NCBI GenBank assembly: GCA_963662865.1
Contig: OY759969.1
Span: forward strand, 1,736,001-1,800,000
Reading direction: 5' to 3'
DNA length: 64,000 bases
Origin: JAJDYQ01 sp963662865
GTDB lineage: Bacteria > Pseudomonadota > Gammaproteobacteria > JAJDYQ01
Within the stretch, counting starts at the first letter, position 1. Each line of letters starts with the position of its first letter. Positions 33,733-41,414 of the stretch are shown here, one piece after another. The translations under genes and the position numbers were made by a program. The notes beneath the pieces were generated by a model that did not search any database, had not been told where the DNA came from, and worked only from the letters and a program-made list of their open reading frames with translations.

Positions 33733-36693
33733 TTATCGAGACAGGGCTTCGAGTTCTCTGTATGCGTCTGTATTTTTCAGGTTTGTATTTTTTTGTATGT
33801 AGTCCCAGGGAGCCTTGCCGCTTCTATCTGCAAGTTTCGGATTGGCTCCGGCTGCCAACAGGGCCGCCATGATGCTCGGTTCTGCTGAGTATCTGGCCGC
33901 AAAATACAGGGGCGTCCGGTCGTATCGATTACGGATGTTAACATCGGCTCCGGCTTCTACCAGGGCGGCTATGATGCCCGGGGCTGAAGAAAATCTGGCA
34001 GCCATATGCAGCGGCGCCAGCGCGTCGTCTTCATCACGGCTGCGGATGTTGGCATCTGCTCCGGCTTCTACCAGGGCGGTTATGACGCCCGGCACCGAAG
34101 AACGCCAGGCCACATAGTGCAACGGTGTCTGACCGTATCTATTACGGCTGTTGACGTCTGCTCCGGCTTCCAGCAGGGCGGCTATGATACCCCGGTCTGA
34201 AGGTTTGGCGATGGCCGCCAAATGTAGCGGCGTCATGTCGTCTTCATCGCGGCTGTTGATGTCTCCCCGCCCATAGCGTATGCAATCCGCGATCTCCTGC
34301 GCCGTTGTGCGTCGAAAAAACTCATGTGAGTTGAGCGCACAACCGTCGGCCTGCACCTGTTTGGCGACTTCAAGACGCTGCTGCCCTTCCTCCAGCAGCG
34401 GCGAGTCCGGGTGCAGCTCACTGATACGGCTGAGATAACCGGAGGCCTTGTCAAATTCCTTTTGTCCCAGCGCTTCATCAAACAGTTCCATATAGCTTGT
34501 TATCACCCGCTCCATCCCGGCCACGGCCTCCGAGTTTCCCGGTTGTAGATTCAAGACCCTCCGGTACATGTCCCAGGCATTGTTGTCGGCCGGACTTGTT
34601 AAACGCCTCGCTCGCAAGTTGGCGTCCGCCGCCGCCAGCAGCCGCGCTACATCTTCTTCCGTCTGACGTCGTCGTTCCCGTTCGGCCGCCTGCACCTGTT
34701 TGGCGACTTTAAGACGCTGCTGCCCTTCCTCCAGCAGCGGCGAGTCCGGGTGCAGCTCACTGATACGGCTGAGATAACCGGAGGCCTTGTCAAATTCCTT
34801 TTGTCCCAGCGCTTCATCAAACAGTTCCATATAGCTTGTTATCACCCGCTCCATCCCGGCCACGGCCTCCGAGTTTCCCGGTTGTAGATTCAAGACCCTC
34901 CGGTACATGTCCCAGGCATTGTTGTCGGCCGGACTTGTTAAACGCCTCGCTCGCAAGTTGGCGTCCGCCGCCGCCAGCAGCCGCGCTACATCTTCTTCCG
35001 TCTGACGTCGTCGTTCCCGTTCGGCCGCCTGCACCTGTTTGGCGACTTTAAGACGCTGCTGCCCTTTCTTCAGCATCGGCGAGTCCGGGTGCCGCTCCTT
35101 GATACGGCTGAGATAACCGGAGGCCTTGTCAAATTCCTTTTGTCCCATCGCTTCATTAAACAGTTCCATATAGCTTTTTATCACCCGCTCCATCCCGGCC
35201 ACGGCCTCCGAGTTTCCCGGTTGTAGATTCAAGACCCTCCGGTACATGTCCCAGGCATTGTTGTCGGCCGGACTTGTTAAACGCCTCGCTCGCAAGTTGG
35301 CGTCCGCCGCCGCCAGCAGCCGCGCTACATCTTCTTCCGTCTGACGTCGTCGTTCCCGTTCGGCCGCCTGCACCTGTTTGGCGACTTTAAGACGCTGCTG
35401 CCCTTTCTTCAGCATCGGCGAGTCCGGGTGCCGCTCCTTGATACGGCTGAGATAACCGGAGGCCTTGTCAAATTCCTTTTGTCCCATCGCTTCATTAAAC
35501 AGTTCCATATAGCTTTTTATCACCCGCTCCATCCCGGCCATGGCCTCCGAGTTTCCCGGTTGTAGATTCAAGACCCTCCGGTACATGTCCCAGGCATTGT
35601 TGTCGGCCGGACTTGTTAAACGCCTCGCTCGCAAGTTGGCGTCCGCCGCCGCCAGCAGCCGCGCTACATCGTCACCCTGCCCAAACCACTGCGGGTATTG
35701 TTGCCAGCCCCACCAGGTGCCAGCGCCTGCCAGTAGCAGAACTCCCAGCGCCATCAACCACCCGGATGTCCCTGACCTTCGGTCCGTCGGTAGCCGATCT
35801 TTCTGTGGTACTGTCCTTGCTCCCAGTAAGGCCTCCTGCCAGGGGCTTATCTCCTGCGGTCGGCCCGGCCCCTGTACCTGCAATGCCCAGTCCATTGCCT
35901 CCAGAAATGCAGCCTCTGCCTTGCCTTTACCTGCCTGGGTAGCCGGTATCAGTGGGTCCGGTGGTGTCAACCGGGCTATTGCCTCAACCGGTACTTTTCC
36001 CAGTAACGCCTGATAACAAACCGCTCCCAGGGCATAGATGTCTGTCCACGGTCCCTGGTGGCCCTTTTCGGAATACTGTTCAAGCGGCGCATAGTGCCGG
36101 GTCCTCACTTCCGTTAAACGGCTGCGCGCCCCCACATCCTGACGCGCCGCGCCGAAATCCGCCAGCACCGGGGAGCCATCCGCCACACGAAGCAGGATGT
36201 TTGCCGGTTTGATGTCGCGGTGCAGTATGCCGGCCTCATGCACTGCCATCAGCCCCGCCAGCAGCGGCAGCAGAATGTCCTTTAACTCCTGTTCTGTCAG
36301 TGTGCCGCGCTGCTTGAGTAAGTCATCCAGGGTTTCTCCCTTTACGTACTCCATCACAATGTAGGCGGTACCGTGGGACTGGAAAAAATGCTGCACCTGC
36401 ACGATGTTGGGGTGCTTGAAACGGGCCATCATCTGGGCCTCGTCCAGGAACCGCTCCAGTCCCCAATTAAAAAACTTCTCATCGGCGGTGGACTTCGGTG
36501 TGATGGATTGGTTCTGTTCGCGTACCGCCCACTGCGCGGGCAGGTACTCCTTGATAGCGACCGGCATGTCCAGGTAAATATTCCTGCCCAGATAGGTGAT
36601 GCCGAAACCGCCATGCCCCAGCACCCGATCAAACGCAAAGCCCTGTATCCGGGCGCCCGGTGGCAAAGCCATGCGATGGTCTTTTGATGACAA
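33733..36693 (-). CDS. Receptor-like Ser/Thr protein kinase with 113-residue repeats and ankyrin repeats
   Basis: A 986-residue protein. The kinase domain (about 15-290) has the glycine loop GHGGFG (26-31), K48 in VAIKEY, H158-R-D, N165 and D179-F-G, so it should be active. One membrane helix (about 312-330) follows. Residues 341-785 hold four near-identical 113-residue helical repeats (DVARLLAAADANLRARRLTS to AERERRRQTEE). The last part (about 800-986) is a run of four ankyrin repeats (DMTPLHLAAIA, QTPLHYVAWR, APLHMAARF, RTPLYFAARY). Ankyrin and helical repeats suggest protein binding on the outer side of the membrane. Partners are unknown. Confidence 0.88.
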   Translation of the reverse strand: MSSKDHRMALPPGARIQGFAFDRVLGHGGFGITYLGRNIYLDMPVAIKEYLPAQWAVREQNQSITPKSTADEKFFNWGLERFLDEAQMMARFKHPNIVQVQHFFQSHGTAYIVMEYVKGETLDDLLKQRGTLTEQELKDILLPLLAGLMAVHEAGILHRDIKPANILLRVADGSPVLADFGAARQDVGARSRLTEVRTRHYAPLEQYSEKGHQGPWTDIYALGAVCYQALLGKVPVEAIARLTPPDPLIPATQAGKGKAEAAFLEAMDWALQVQGPGRPQEISPWQEALLGARTVPQKDRLPTDRRSGTSGWLMALGVLLLAGAGTWWGWQQYPQWFGQGDDVARLLAAADANLRARRLTSPADNNAWDMYRRVLNLQPGNSEAMAGMERVIKSYMELFNEAMGQKEFDKASGYLSRIKERHPDSPMLKKGQQRLKVAKQVQAAERERRRQTEEDVARLLAAADANLRARRLTSPADNNAWDMYRRVLNLQPGNSEAVAGMERVIKSYMELFNEAMGQKEFDKASGYLSRIKERHPDSPMLKKGQQRLKVAKQVQAAERERRRQTEEDVARLLAAADANLRARRLTSPADNNAWDMYRRVLNLQPGNSEAVAGMERVITSYMELFDEALGQKEFDKASGYLSRISELHPDSPLLEEGQQRLKVAKQVQAAERERRRQTEEDVARLLAAADANLRARRLTSPADNNAWDMYRRVLNLQPGNSEAVAGMERVITSYMELFDEALGQKEFDKASGYLSRISELHPDSPLLEEGQQRLEVAKQVQADGCALNSHEFFRRTTAQEIADCIRYGRGDINSRDEDDMTPLHLAAIAKPSDRGIIAALLEAGADVNSRNRYGQTPLHYVAWRSSVPGVITALVEAGADANIRSRDEDDALAPLHMAARFSSAPGIIAALVEAGADVNIRNRYDRTPLYFAARYSAEPSIMAALLAAGANPKLADRSGKAPWDYIQKNTNLKNTDAYRELEALSR
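34353..35673 (-). repeat. Four tandem 339-base repeats in the kinase gene
   Basis: The unit is 339 bases, exactly 113 codons, and long stretches are identical in all copies (for example at 34498, 34837, 35176 and 35515). In gene order the first two copies share RIKERHPDSPMLKKG and the last two share RISELHPDSPLLEEG, an A-A-B-B pattern. This points to recent unequal crossing-over. Confidence 0.93.
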
Positions 36694-36878
36694 CGTCGGT
36701 ACCCTCCATTAAATCAAGGCGGTGGAATCATGGGCCAATCTAACAGACTACCGGTGTGCAGTACCTTCCGTAGTTTGTCGGCCATGGAACGACCCATAAA
36801 GGCGAAATCAGATGATTGGTAGTCATTTTAAGGGTAGTATTCTACATATAAAGAAAGCTTCCGATAACTTTTGTCTAC

Positions 36879-36956
36879 CCCGATCGGGTTTTTTGACGGG
36901 ACCGTGGCTTATCGGGAGCGGGCTTCAAGTTGCCGGGATGCGTCGATATTTTTTAA
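36879..36956 (-). pseudogene. Relic of the 3' end of a kinase/ankyrin paralog
   Basis: Directly after the nuclease-like gene the minus strand reads LKNIDASRQLEARSR and a stop codon (36956-36909). The kinase gene 3 kb away ends in LKNTDAYRELEALSR and a stop. Homology continues past the stop for about 25 bases into a hairpin followed by six T on the plus strand. This is the tail of a lost or recombined paralog. Confidence 0.7.
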
Positions 36957-37624
36957 GGAAATTCCAAATCAATCAGAACCGCCTTAGCCATTACTTCATG
37001 AAAGGGCGTTGCCGGCGTGGTCTCAATCAGATCGCCCTTGCGTTGCAGCACGGTAACACCCTGATTGAGCGCAGATTGTATGGTCTCGTCGCCCAGATGG
37101 AAGGAAGCCAGCCCCAGATGCAGCTTGTGGTCTTTGTACAGTGGGAACAGGGCCTTGAAGTTGGACGCCTTTTTGTCAATCAAGGTCTTTAAATCATCCG
37201 GATGCGCCTTGTATTTGACCTCAATGATAAACACGTCCCGACCGTTTAGCAGCAGGATATCGTATTCATCCTCAATACCATGGCTGTTACCGGTGAGGTT
37301 TTTATAAACCGAATCAAAACGGATGCCGCGCAATACCGGATGATGTTTGAGTGAGTTGAAGTAAAACGACTCGGCGACCGCACCCTGATTGTTGGCGACA
37401 CCACCGTACATGATGGCCAGCTTGTCCAGCCGGGCATCGGTCCTGGCCAGTTGTGCGTCTGTTTTGGCCAGTTGCGCGTCTGTCTTGGCTAGCTGCGCGT
37501 CTGTCTTTTGCTGAGACAGTAGCAGCTTTTTGATCTCAACCTCTGTCTCTGCTTGCTGTTCATCGGTCTTGTGCTGGGCCAGCGCCAGACTGGCGACCAG
37601 CTCTTTGAGTTCGTGGTCGGTCAT
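36953..37624 (-). CDS. PD-(D/E)XK nuclease-like protein with heptad repeats, copy 1
   Basis: A 223-residue protein. The N-terminal third is a coiled coil with tandem heptads DAQLAKT (four units, residues about 42-68). The C-terminal domain has a PD-(D/E)XK pattern: E118, D122 (EDEYDILLL), then E135-V-K137 (FIIEVKYKAH). Similar proteins (DUF3782-like) are annotated as hypothetical or nuclease-like. The target is unknown. Its upstream region is nearly identical to that of the paralog at 37758, including a TATAAT box at 37657-37662, so each copy seems to have its own promoter. Confidence 0.75.
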   Translation of the reverse strand: MTDHELKELVASLALAQHKTDEQQAETEVEIKKLLLSQQKTDAQLAKTDAQLAKTDAQLARTDARLDKLAIMYGGVANNQGAVAESFYFNSLKHHPVLRGIRFDSVYKNLTGNSHGIEDEYDILLLNGRDVFIIEVKYKAHPDDLKTLIDKKASNFKALFPLYKDHKLHLGLASFHLGDETIQSALNQGVTVLQRKGDLIETTPATPFHEVMAKAVLIDLEFP

Positions 37625-37656
37625 ATCGGTTACCGGGTACCTTTGATACGAGTAGC

Positions 37657-37662
37657 ATTATA
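37657..37662 (-). promoter_or_regulatory. -10 box of nuclease-like copy 1
   Basis: TATAAT on the minus strand, 32 bases before the ATG. The segment between box and start, including the GGTAACCGAT just before the ATG, is conserved in the second copy. No convincing -35 box is seen. Confidence 0.4.
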
Positions 37663-37757
37663 CACAGAACCGTCCGGTGATTTAAGAATACGTCTGAAAA
37701 ATAGCGCCTCGGCGCTGTAACGTCAGGTCAAAAGAAAAAAGAGTCTTTCATGACAGC

Positions 37758-38408
37758 TCAATGAAATGGCGTTGCCGGCGTGGTCTCAATCAGATCGCCC
37801 TTGCGTTGCAGTACAGTAACGCCCTGATTGAGCGCAGATTGTATGGTTTCGTCGTCCAGATAAAAGGAAGCCAGCCCCAGATGCAGGTTGTGGTCTTTGT
37901 ACAATGGAAACAGCGGCTTGAAGTTGACCGCCTTTTTGTCAATCAGGACCTTCAGATCATCCGGATGCGCCTTGTATTTGACCTCGATGATCAACACATC
38001 CCGACCATTCAACAGCAGAATATCGTACTCATCCTCAATGCCATGGCGTTTACTGGCCAGATTTTTATAAATGGAATCAAAATGGATGCCGCGCAACACC
38101 AGATTGTGTTTGAGTGAATTGAAGTAAAATGCCTCGGCGACCGCGCCCTGATTGTTGGCGACACCGCCGTACATGGTGGCCAACCTGTCCAGCCGGGCAT
38201 CAGACCTGGCCAGTTGCGCGTCCGTCTTGGCCAGTTGTGCGTCCGTCTTGGCCAGTTGCGCGTCGGTCTTGGCTAGTTGCGCGTCGGTTTTTTGCTGAGA
38301 CAGTAGCAATTTTTTGATCTCAATCTCTGTCTCTGCTTGCTGTTCATCGGTTTTGCGCTGGGCCAGTGCCAGACTGGCGACCAGCTCTTTGAGTTCGTGG
38401 TCAGTCAT
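37758..38408 (-). CDS. PD-(D/E)XK nuclease-like protein with heptad repeats, copy 2
   Basis: A 216-residue paralog of the preceding gene product, very similar along its whole length. It has five heptads (DAQLAKT type) against four in copy 1. The acidic and lysine residues of the PD-(D/E)XK motif are kept (EDEYDILLL, LIIEVKYKAH). The protein stops at TPATPFH because an inserted T creates TGA; copy 1 continues for 14 more residues. The start at 38408 (MTDHELKEL) matches copy 1; the ATG at 38447 lies upstream of the -10 box. Confidence 0.75.
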   Translation of the reverse strand: MTDHELKELVASLALAQRKTDEQQAETEIEIKKLLLSQQKTDAQLAKTDAQLAKTDAQLAKTDAQLARSDARLDRLATMYGGVANNQGAVAEAFYFNSLKHNLVLRGIHFDSIYKNLASKRHGIEDEYDILLLNGRDVLIIEVKYKAHPDDLKVLIDKKAVNFKPLFPLYKDHNLHLGLASFYLDDETIQSALNQGVTVLQRKGDLIETTPATPFH

Positions 38409-38438
38409 ATCGGTTACCGGATATCTTTGACAGGGAGT

Positions 38439-38444
38439 ATTATA
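38439..38444 (-). promoter_or_regulatory. -10 box of nuclease-like copy 2
   Basis: TATAAT on the minus strand at the position equivalent to that in copy 1, showing that the duplication included the promoter. Confidence 0.4.
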
Positions 38445-38474
38445 CACACTGCTATCAGGTGATCAGGAATGTTT

Positions 38475-38543
38475 CTAAATAGAAAAAAGGGAAGCCAATA
38501 ATAAGCCACACGCCACTATCCGATACAGCGGCTTCGTTCTCAT
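38475..38543 (-). pseudogene. Truncated signal-peptide ORF
   Basis: A 22-codon frame MRTKPLYRIVACGLLLASLF plus two residues looks like the start of an exported protein or lipoprotein, cut off by a TAG. It lies just upstream of the promoter of nuclease-like copy 2. It may be the remains of a secreted-protein gene interrupted by the duplication. Confidence 0.35.
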
Positions 38544-38608
38544 GGGCCAAATGAAACCCGGCTCGGAGAAGTGGTACACGCGCTCGCGCTGAAGCCTGAG
38601 CAGCTTGT

Positions 38609-39169
38609 TCAACACGAAGTCCTTTCTCCAAGATGCCCTGATAGTGCCGTATGAGGCCCGAATGAACAACCTAGTGAGAGATCACAACTAGAGTCTGATG
38701 AATATCCGCATGGGGTGGTTCCAGGGTATGACCCAACAGCCACTGATAAACCTTCTTCGGTTCCATTGTTATCCAAGCGCAGCGATTTGGCCAGCCCGGC
38801 GTATAACATCCGGTAAAGCCCCGTGGCCTGATCGACATCGACAACCCGGCGGAAGATTTCCAGGCCCCTGAGCACCCGGTAAAGGTACTCGGTTTGAGGG
38901 AGGCCGGCGCCGGGAGTGACAAAGACGAATCCGGTATGGAACCGGTAACTGTCCAATTCGTCCCCGCTATCGGGCATTCTGGCCCATTCCGGGGGATTGC
39001 AGGGGGCATCCGGGTCACAACTGAAGGCCTGCGCCGGCGCGGCGAACACAGCCGTCAGGCAGACCAGCGCGAAACCTGCGCACAAACGGCGCAGGGTTCG
39101 CAAACAGGATTCGGGTTTTGTGATCGTGGTCAATCCCGGCACTCCGTCAAGCGGCTTTTTCAACATCAA
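38609..39169 (-). CDS. Secreted protein of unknown function, probably frameshifted near its end
   Basis: As read, 186 residues with a signal peptide (LCAGFALVCLTAVFAAPAQA). The mature part has DPDAPCNPPEWARMPDSGDE and YRVLRGLEIFRRVVDVDQA. After LAKSLRLDNNG, near base 38765, the frame becomes Ser/Thr/Gly-rich and unconvincing. The neighbouring frame gives EPKKVYQWLLGHTLEPPHAD followed by IHQTLVVISH and a stop at 38671, which looks more natural. A one-base frameshift is likely. No family is recognised. Confidence 0.5.
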   Translation of the reverse strand: MMLKKPLDGVPGLTTITKPESCLRTLRRLCAGFALVCLTAVFAAPAQAFSCDPDAPCNPPEWARMPDSGDELDSYRFHTGFVFVTPGAGLPQTEYLYRVLRGLEIFRRVVDVDQATGLYRMLYAGLAKSLRLDNNGTEEGLSVAVGSYPGTTPCGYSSDSSCDLSLGCSFGPHTALSGHLGERTSC

Positions 39170-39237
39170 TCGGAATCATCCTGTTTGAACTTCCCGCCTC
39201 ACGACGCTGCGCTTTGCCGGCAGGCGGTCGGCATTTT

Positions 39238-39795
39238 CTATGGTTGTTTAGTGGCGTTGCTGAAGCATGTAGTCAGCTTATTGGTCAGCTCCTTCGTTGC
39301 CTCGGCAAGATTACCGTTTAACTTTTCATGCGGGGGTATGTGGTTATGCTTTTTCCAGAAAGACTCGGAGACTTTATGGTGCCCGGCAGTCCAGGCTTGC
39401 AGACATTGCTTCAGAGCAGCAAGTTCGCTATCGCGAGATATCCGAACCGATATCAGTTCGGTCATCGCTGTTATGATGCGCTTTTCCATAGCTGCCAGAT
39501 GATCGAAAAGCTCGCTGTTGTGATCACTGGTTTTTGTTATATTCTCTCGTTCTTTTATGATTTTTGCTATATAGTCCCGCTCAGTAGTTATGTGTTTCTT
39601 TATTATGCTTTCTCTTTTTTCTACATATTGTGTTATACGTTCCTTTTCTTCAGTTATGTAAATTTTGCAATATATTACAATACCCCCGCCACCGCCAAAT
39701 AACGTAATCAGCATTAAAACCAGGCACCGCAGGTCCCGTAACCAAAGCCGCAGCCTCCACAACCAATTCTTAATACGTTCCTTCAGTCTGTTCAT
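39238..39795 (-). CDS. Membrane-anchored coiled-coil protein, unknown function
   Basis: About 185 residues from the start MNRLKERIKNW (39795), with ATGs at 39798 and 39810 as alternatives. A basic N-terminus is followed by one membrane helix (LVLMLITLFGGGGGIVIYC). A charged coiled coil comes next (EEKERITQYVEKRESIIKKH to KERENITK). The C-terminal part has KQCLQAWTAGHHKVSESFWK. The layout suggests a tethered structural or sensing protein. It belongs to the minus-strand island of exported proteins. Confidence 0.6.
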   Translation of the reverse strand: MNRLKERIKNWLWRLRLWLRDLRCLVLMLITLFGGGGGIVIYCKIYITEEKERITQYVEKRESIIKKHITTERDYIAKIIKERENITKTSDHNSELFDHLAAMEKRIITAMTELISVRISRDSELAALKQCLQAWTAGHHKVSESFWKKHNHIPPHEKLNGNLAEATKELTNKLTTCFSNATKQP

Positions 39796-39957
39796 CATAA
39801 AAACCTCCAAATAATTACATTTGAAAATATGGTGCAGGGTTTACCTGTACCTCCTCAATCGCCACTTACCTCTCCGAATGATTTCGCCATCTCGGCGGAT
39901 CATTTGGTAACATCCATCTCTGTCATACTCCTCCGTTTGATCGTTACCTGCACCGCG

Positions 39958-40024
39958 TCAGCGACCAGATCCACAGTAGTTCCCGAGCCAATCTCGGTTG
40001 TTGTAACACCACTCCACTTGACCG
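39958..40024 (-). pseudogene. Frameshifted continuation of the upstream coiled-coil gene
   Basis: If one G is removed from the GGG at the end of the preceding gene, its reading frame continues as GVDSGQVEWCYNNRDWLGN followed by YCGSGR and a TGA at 39958. This repeats the motif VDSGQTETEWCNSAYCKG found 23 codons earlier. The plus strand shows the matching direct repeat (TTGACCGCTATCTACACC). The gene therefore had two C-terminal Cys-rich motifs and lost the second by a one-base insertion. Confidence 0.6.
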
Positions 40025-41407
40025 CTATCTACACCCGCAGAAATTCTGAAACCCCTTGCAATAAGCGCTGTTACACCACTCCGTTTCCGTTTGACCGCTA
40101 TCTACACCATAATCAATGGGCGTTCCAGCTTCCCGCCTGTCGTTACCCTGACGCCGCCGTTCCCATTCGGCCAGTCTTGCCGCCTCTTCCTCCTGAGACC
40201 GCCGGTGCTGTTCGGCCAGTCTTGCCGCCGCTTCCACCTGACGCTGCCGTTCCCATTCGGCCAATCTTGCCGCCTCTTCCTCCTGATGCCGCCGTTCCTG
40301 TTCGGCCAGTCTTGCCGCCCTGTTTCGCAAAGCACGACTTTGCTCGGTGGCCTGACCCCAGGACTCTTCCAGTTCCTGCCGTTGCTCTTCGGCATCGGCG
40401 CGGGCCTTTGATACCTGTTCGTCATGCTCGGCGTCCGCCTGGTACGCCGTTGCGGACTGGTTGCGCAACTGCTGCAACAGGTTGGCGCGCAACTCGCCGC
40501 GACGGTTATCGCATTCCGACTCATCCACATACATCCCGGCGTTTTCATTCCAGATCCAGCCGGCGGCGTTTGTGTTAGCGGGATCAAAGCTGCCCTGGCA
40601 ACAGGTTCCCAGGCTGAGTTCGGCGAAGCAGTTCTTCATGGTAGCGGCGCCGGTATCGTCGGCCAGCCTTGCTGCTTGTTCCGCTTGCTGCCGCCGTTCC
40701 TGCTCGGCCAGCCGCGCCTCTTGTTCCTCTTGATACTGCCGTTCCTGCTCGGCCAGCCACGCCTCTTGTTCCGCTTGAAGCTGCCGTTCCTGCTCGGCCA
40801 GCCTTGCTGTTTGTTCCGCTTGATCCTGCCGTTCCTGCTCGGCCATGAACTCTTCGAAATAGGTGGTCCCGGGTTGCGGCGACGTTAGCGCCCCTGGATC
40901 ATACGACGGGGGATCATACGACCGGGAAGGCGGTAGCTGTTTGCGTTTGTCGCCACTGATTACATCTGCATAATCACTCTGCTCGTCCTTATCAACGGCC
41001 AGCGTACTGCCGGGGAGCCAGCCCTTTTTGGCAGAGTCCCAGCCTTGCTTAATGCGGCTCCCGGCATTTTTAGCCGTCTGCGCCAGTTTTGCGGCAGCGG
41101 CGCCCACCGGGAACGCATCCCGGGCGGTTGCGCCAATGTTTTTCTTCATGTCTTTCCAGGCTTTCTCCACGCCGGCTTCATCAAACTCCGTGGCAGAACG
41201 GAGCGCCTTCCCGGCATTTTTGATGAGTCCGTCCTCACCCACAACATTTTTTATGAGTGAATAACCAGCGCTGGCTGCCGCTCCTACCCCCAATATGAGC
41301 GGCACGAACGCCGTTGAGGTGGTGGGTAATAACAGCAGGACCATCAACACCGCCATTGCGCCGACCGGCGCCGGTCGGTTATCAGATTCAGATTTTTTGA
41401 TCATCAC
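40025..41407 (-). CDS. Exported or membrane protein with Glu/Gln/Arg-rich coiled coils
   Basis: A 460-residue protein with an N-terminal hydrophobic segment (GAMAVLMVLLLLPTTSTAFV, then LILGVGAAASAGYSLI). Two coiled-coil blocks built from a 14-15 residue unit (ARLAEQERQ.QAEQE type) lie at about residues 185-250 and 360-430. Between them is a Cys-containing region (KNCFAELSLGTCCQGSFDP). The tail is EWCNSAYCKGFQNFCGCR. The end is frameshifted compared with its own repeat (39958-40024). Seven bases separate it from the upstream gene, so they form an operon. No family is recognised. Confidence 0.65.
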   Translation of the reverse strand: MMIKKSESDNRPAPVGAMAVLMVLLLLPTTSTAFVPLILGVGAAASAGYSLIKNVVGEDGLIKNAGKALRSATEFDEAGVEKAWKDMKKNIGATARDAFPVGAAAAKLAQTAKNAGSRIKQGWDSAKKGWLPGSTLAVDKDEQSDYADVISGDKRKQLPPSRSYDPPSYDPGALTSPQPGTTYFEEFMAEQERQDQAEQTARLAEQERQLQAEQEAWLAEQERQYQEEQEARLAEQERRQQAEQAARLADDTGAATMKNCFAELSLGTCCQGSFDPANTNAAGWIWNENAGMYVDESECDNRRGELRANLLQQLRNQSATAYQADAEHDEQVSKARADAEEQRQELEESWGQATEQSRALRNRAARLAEQERRHQEEEAARLAEWERQRQVEAAARLAEQHRRSQEEEAARLAEWERRRQGNDRREAGTPIDYGVDSGQTETEWCNSAYCKGFQNFCGCR

Positions 41408-41414
41408 AAGCTCC

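Noticed and set aside
34353..35673. Composite transposon or duplicated genes
   Set aside because: The 339-base units are in frame within one continuous kinase gene and encode one protein domain each.
40091..40888. Leu/Pro-rich plus-strand frames opposite the coiled-coil gene
   Set aside because: They are antisense shadows of the Glu/Gln/Arg-rich repeats on the minus strand.
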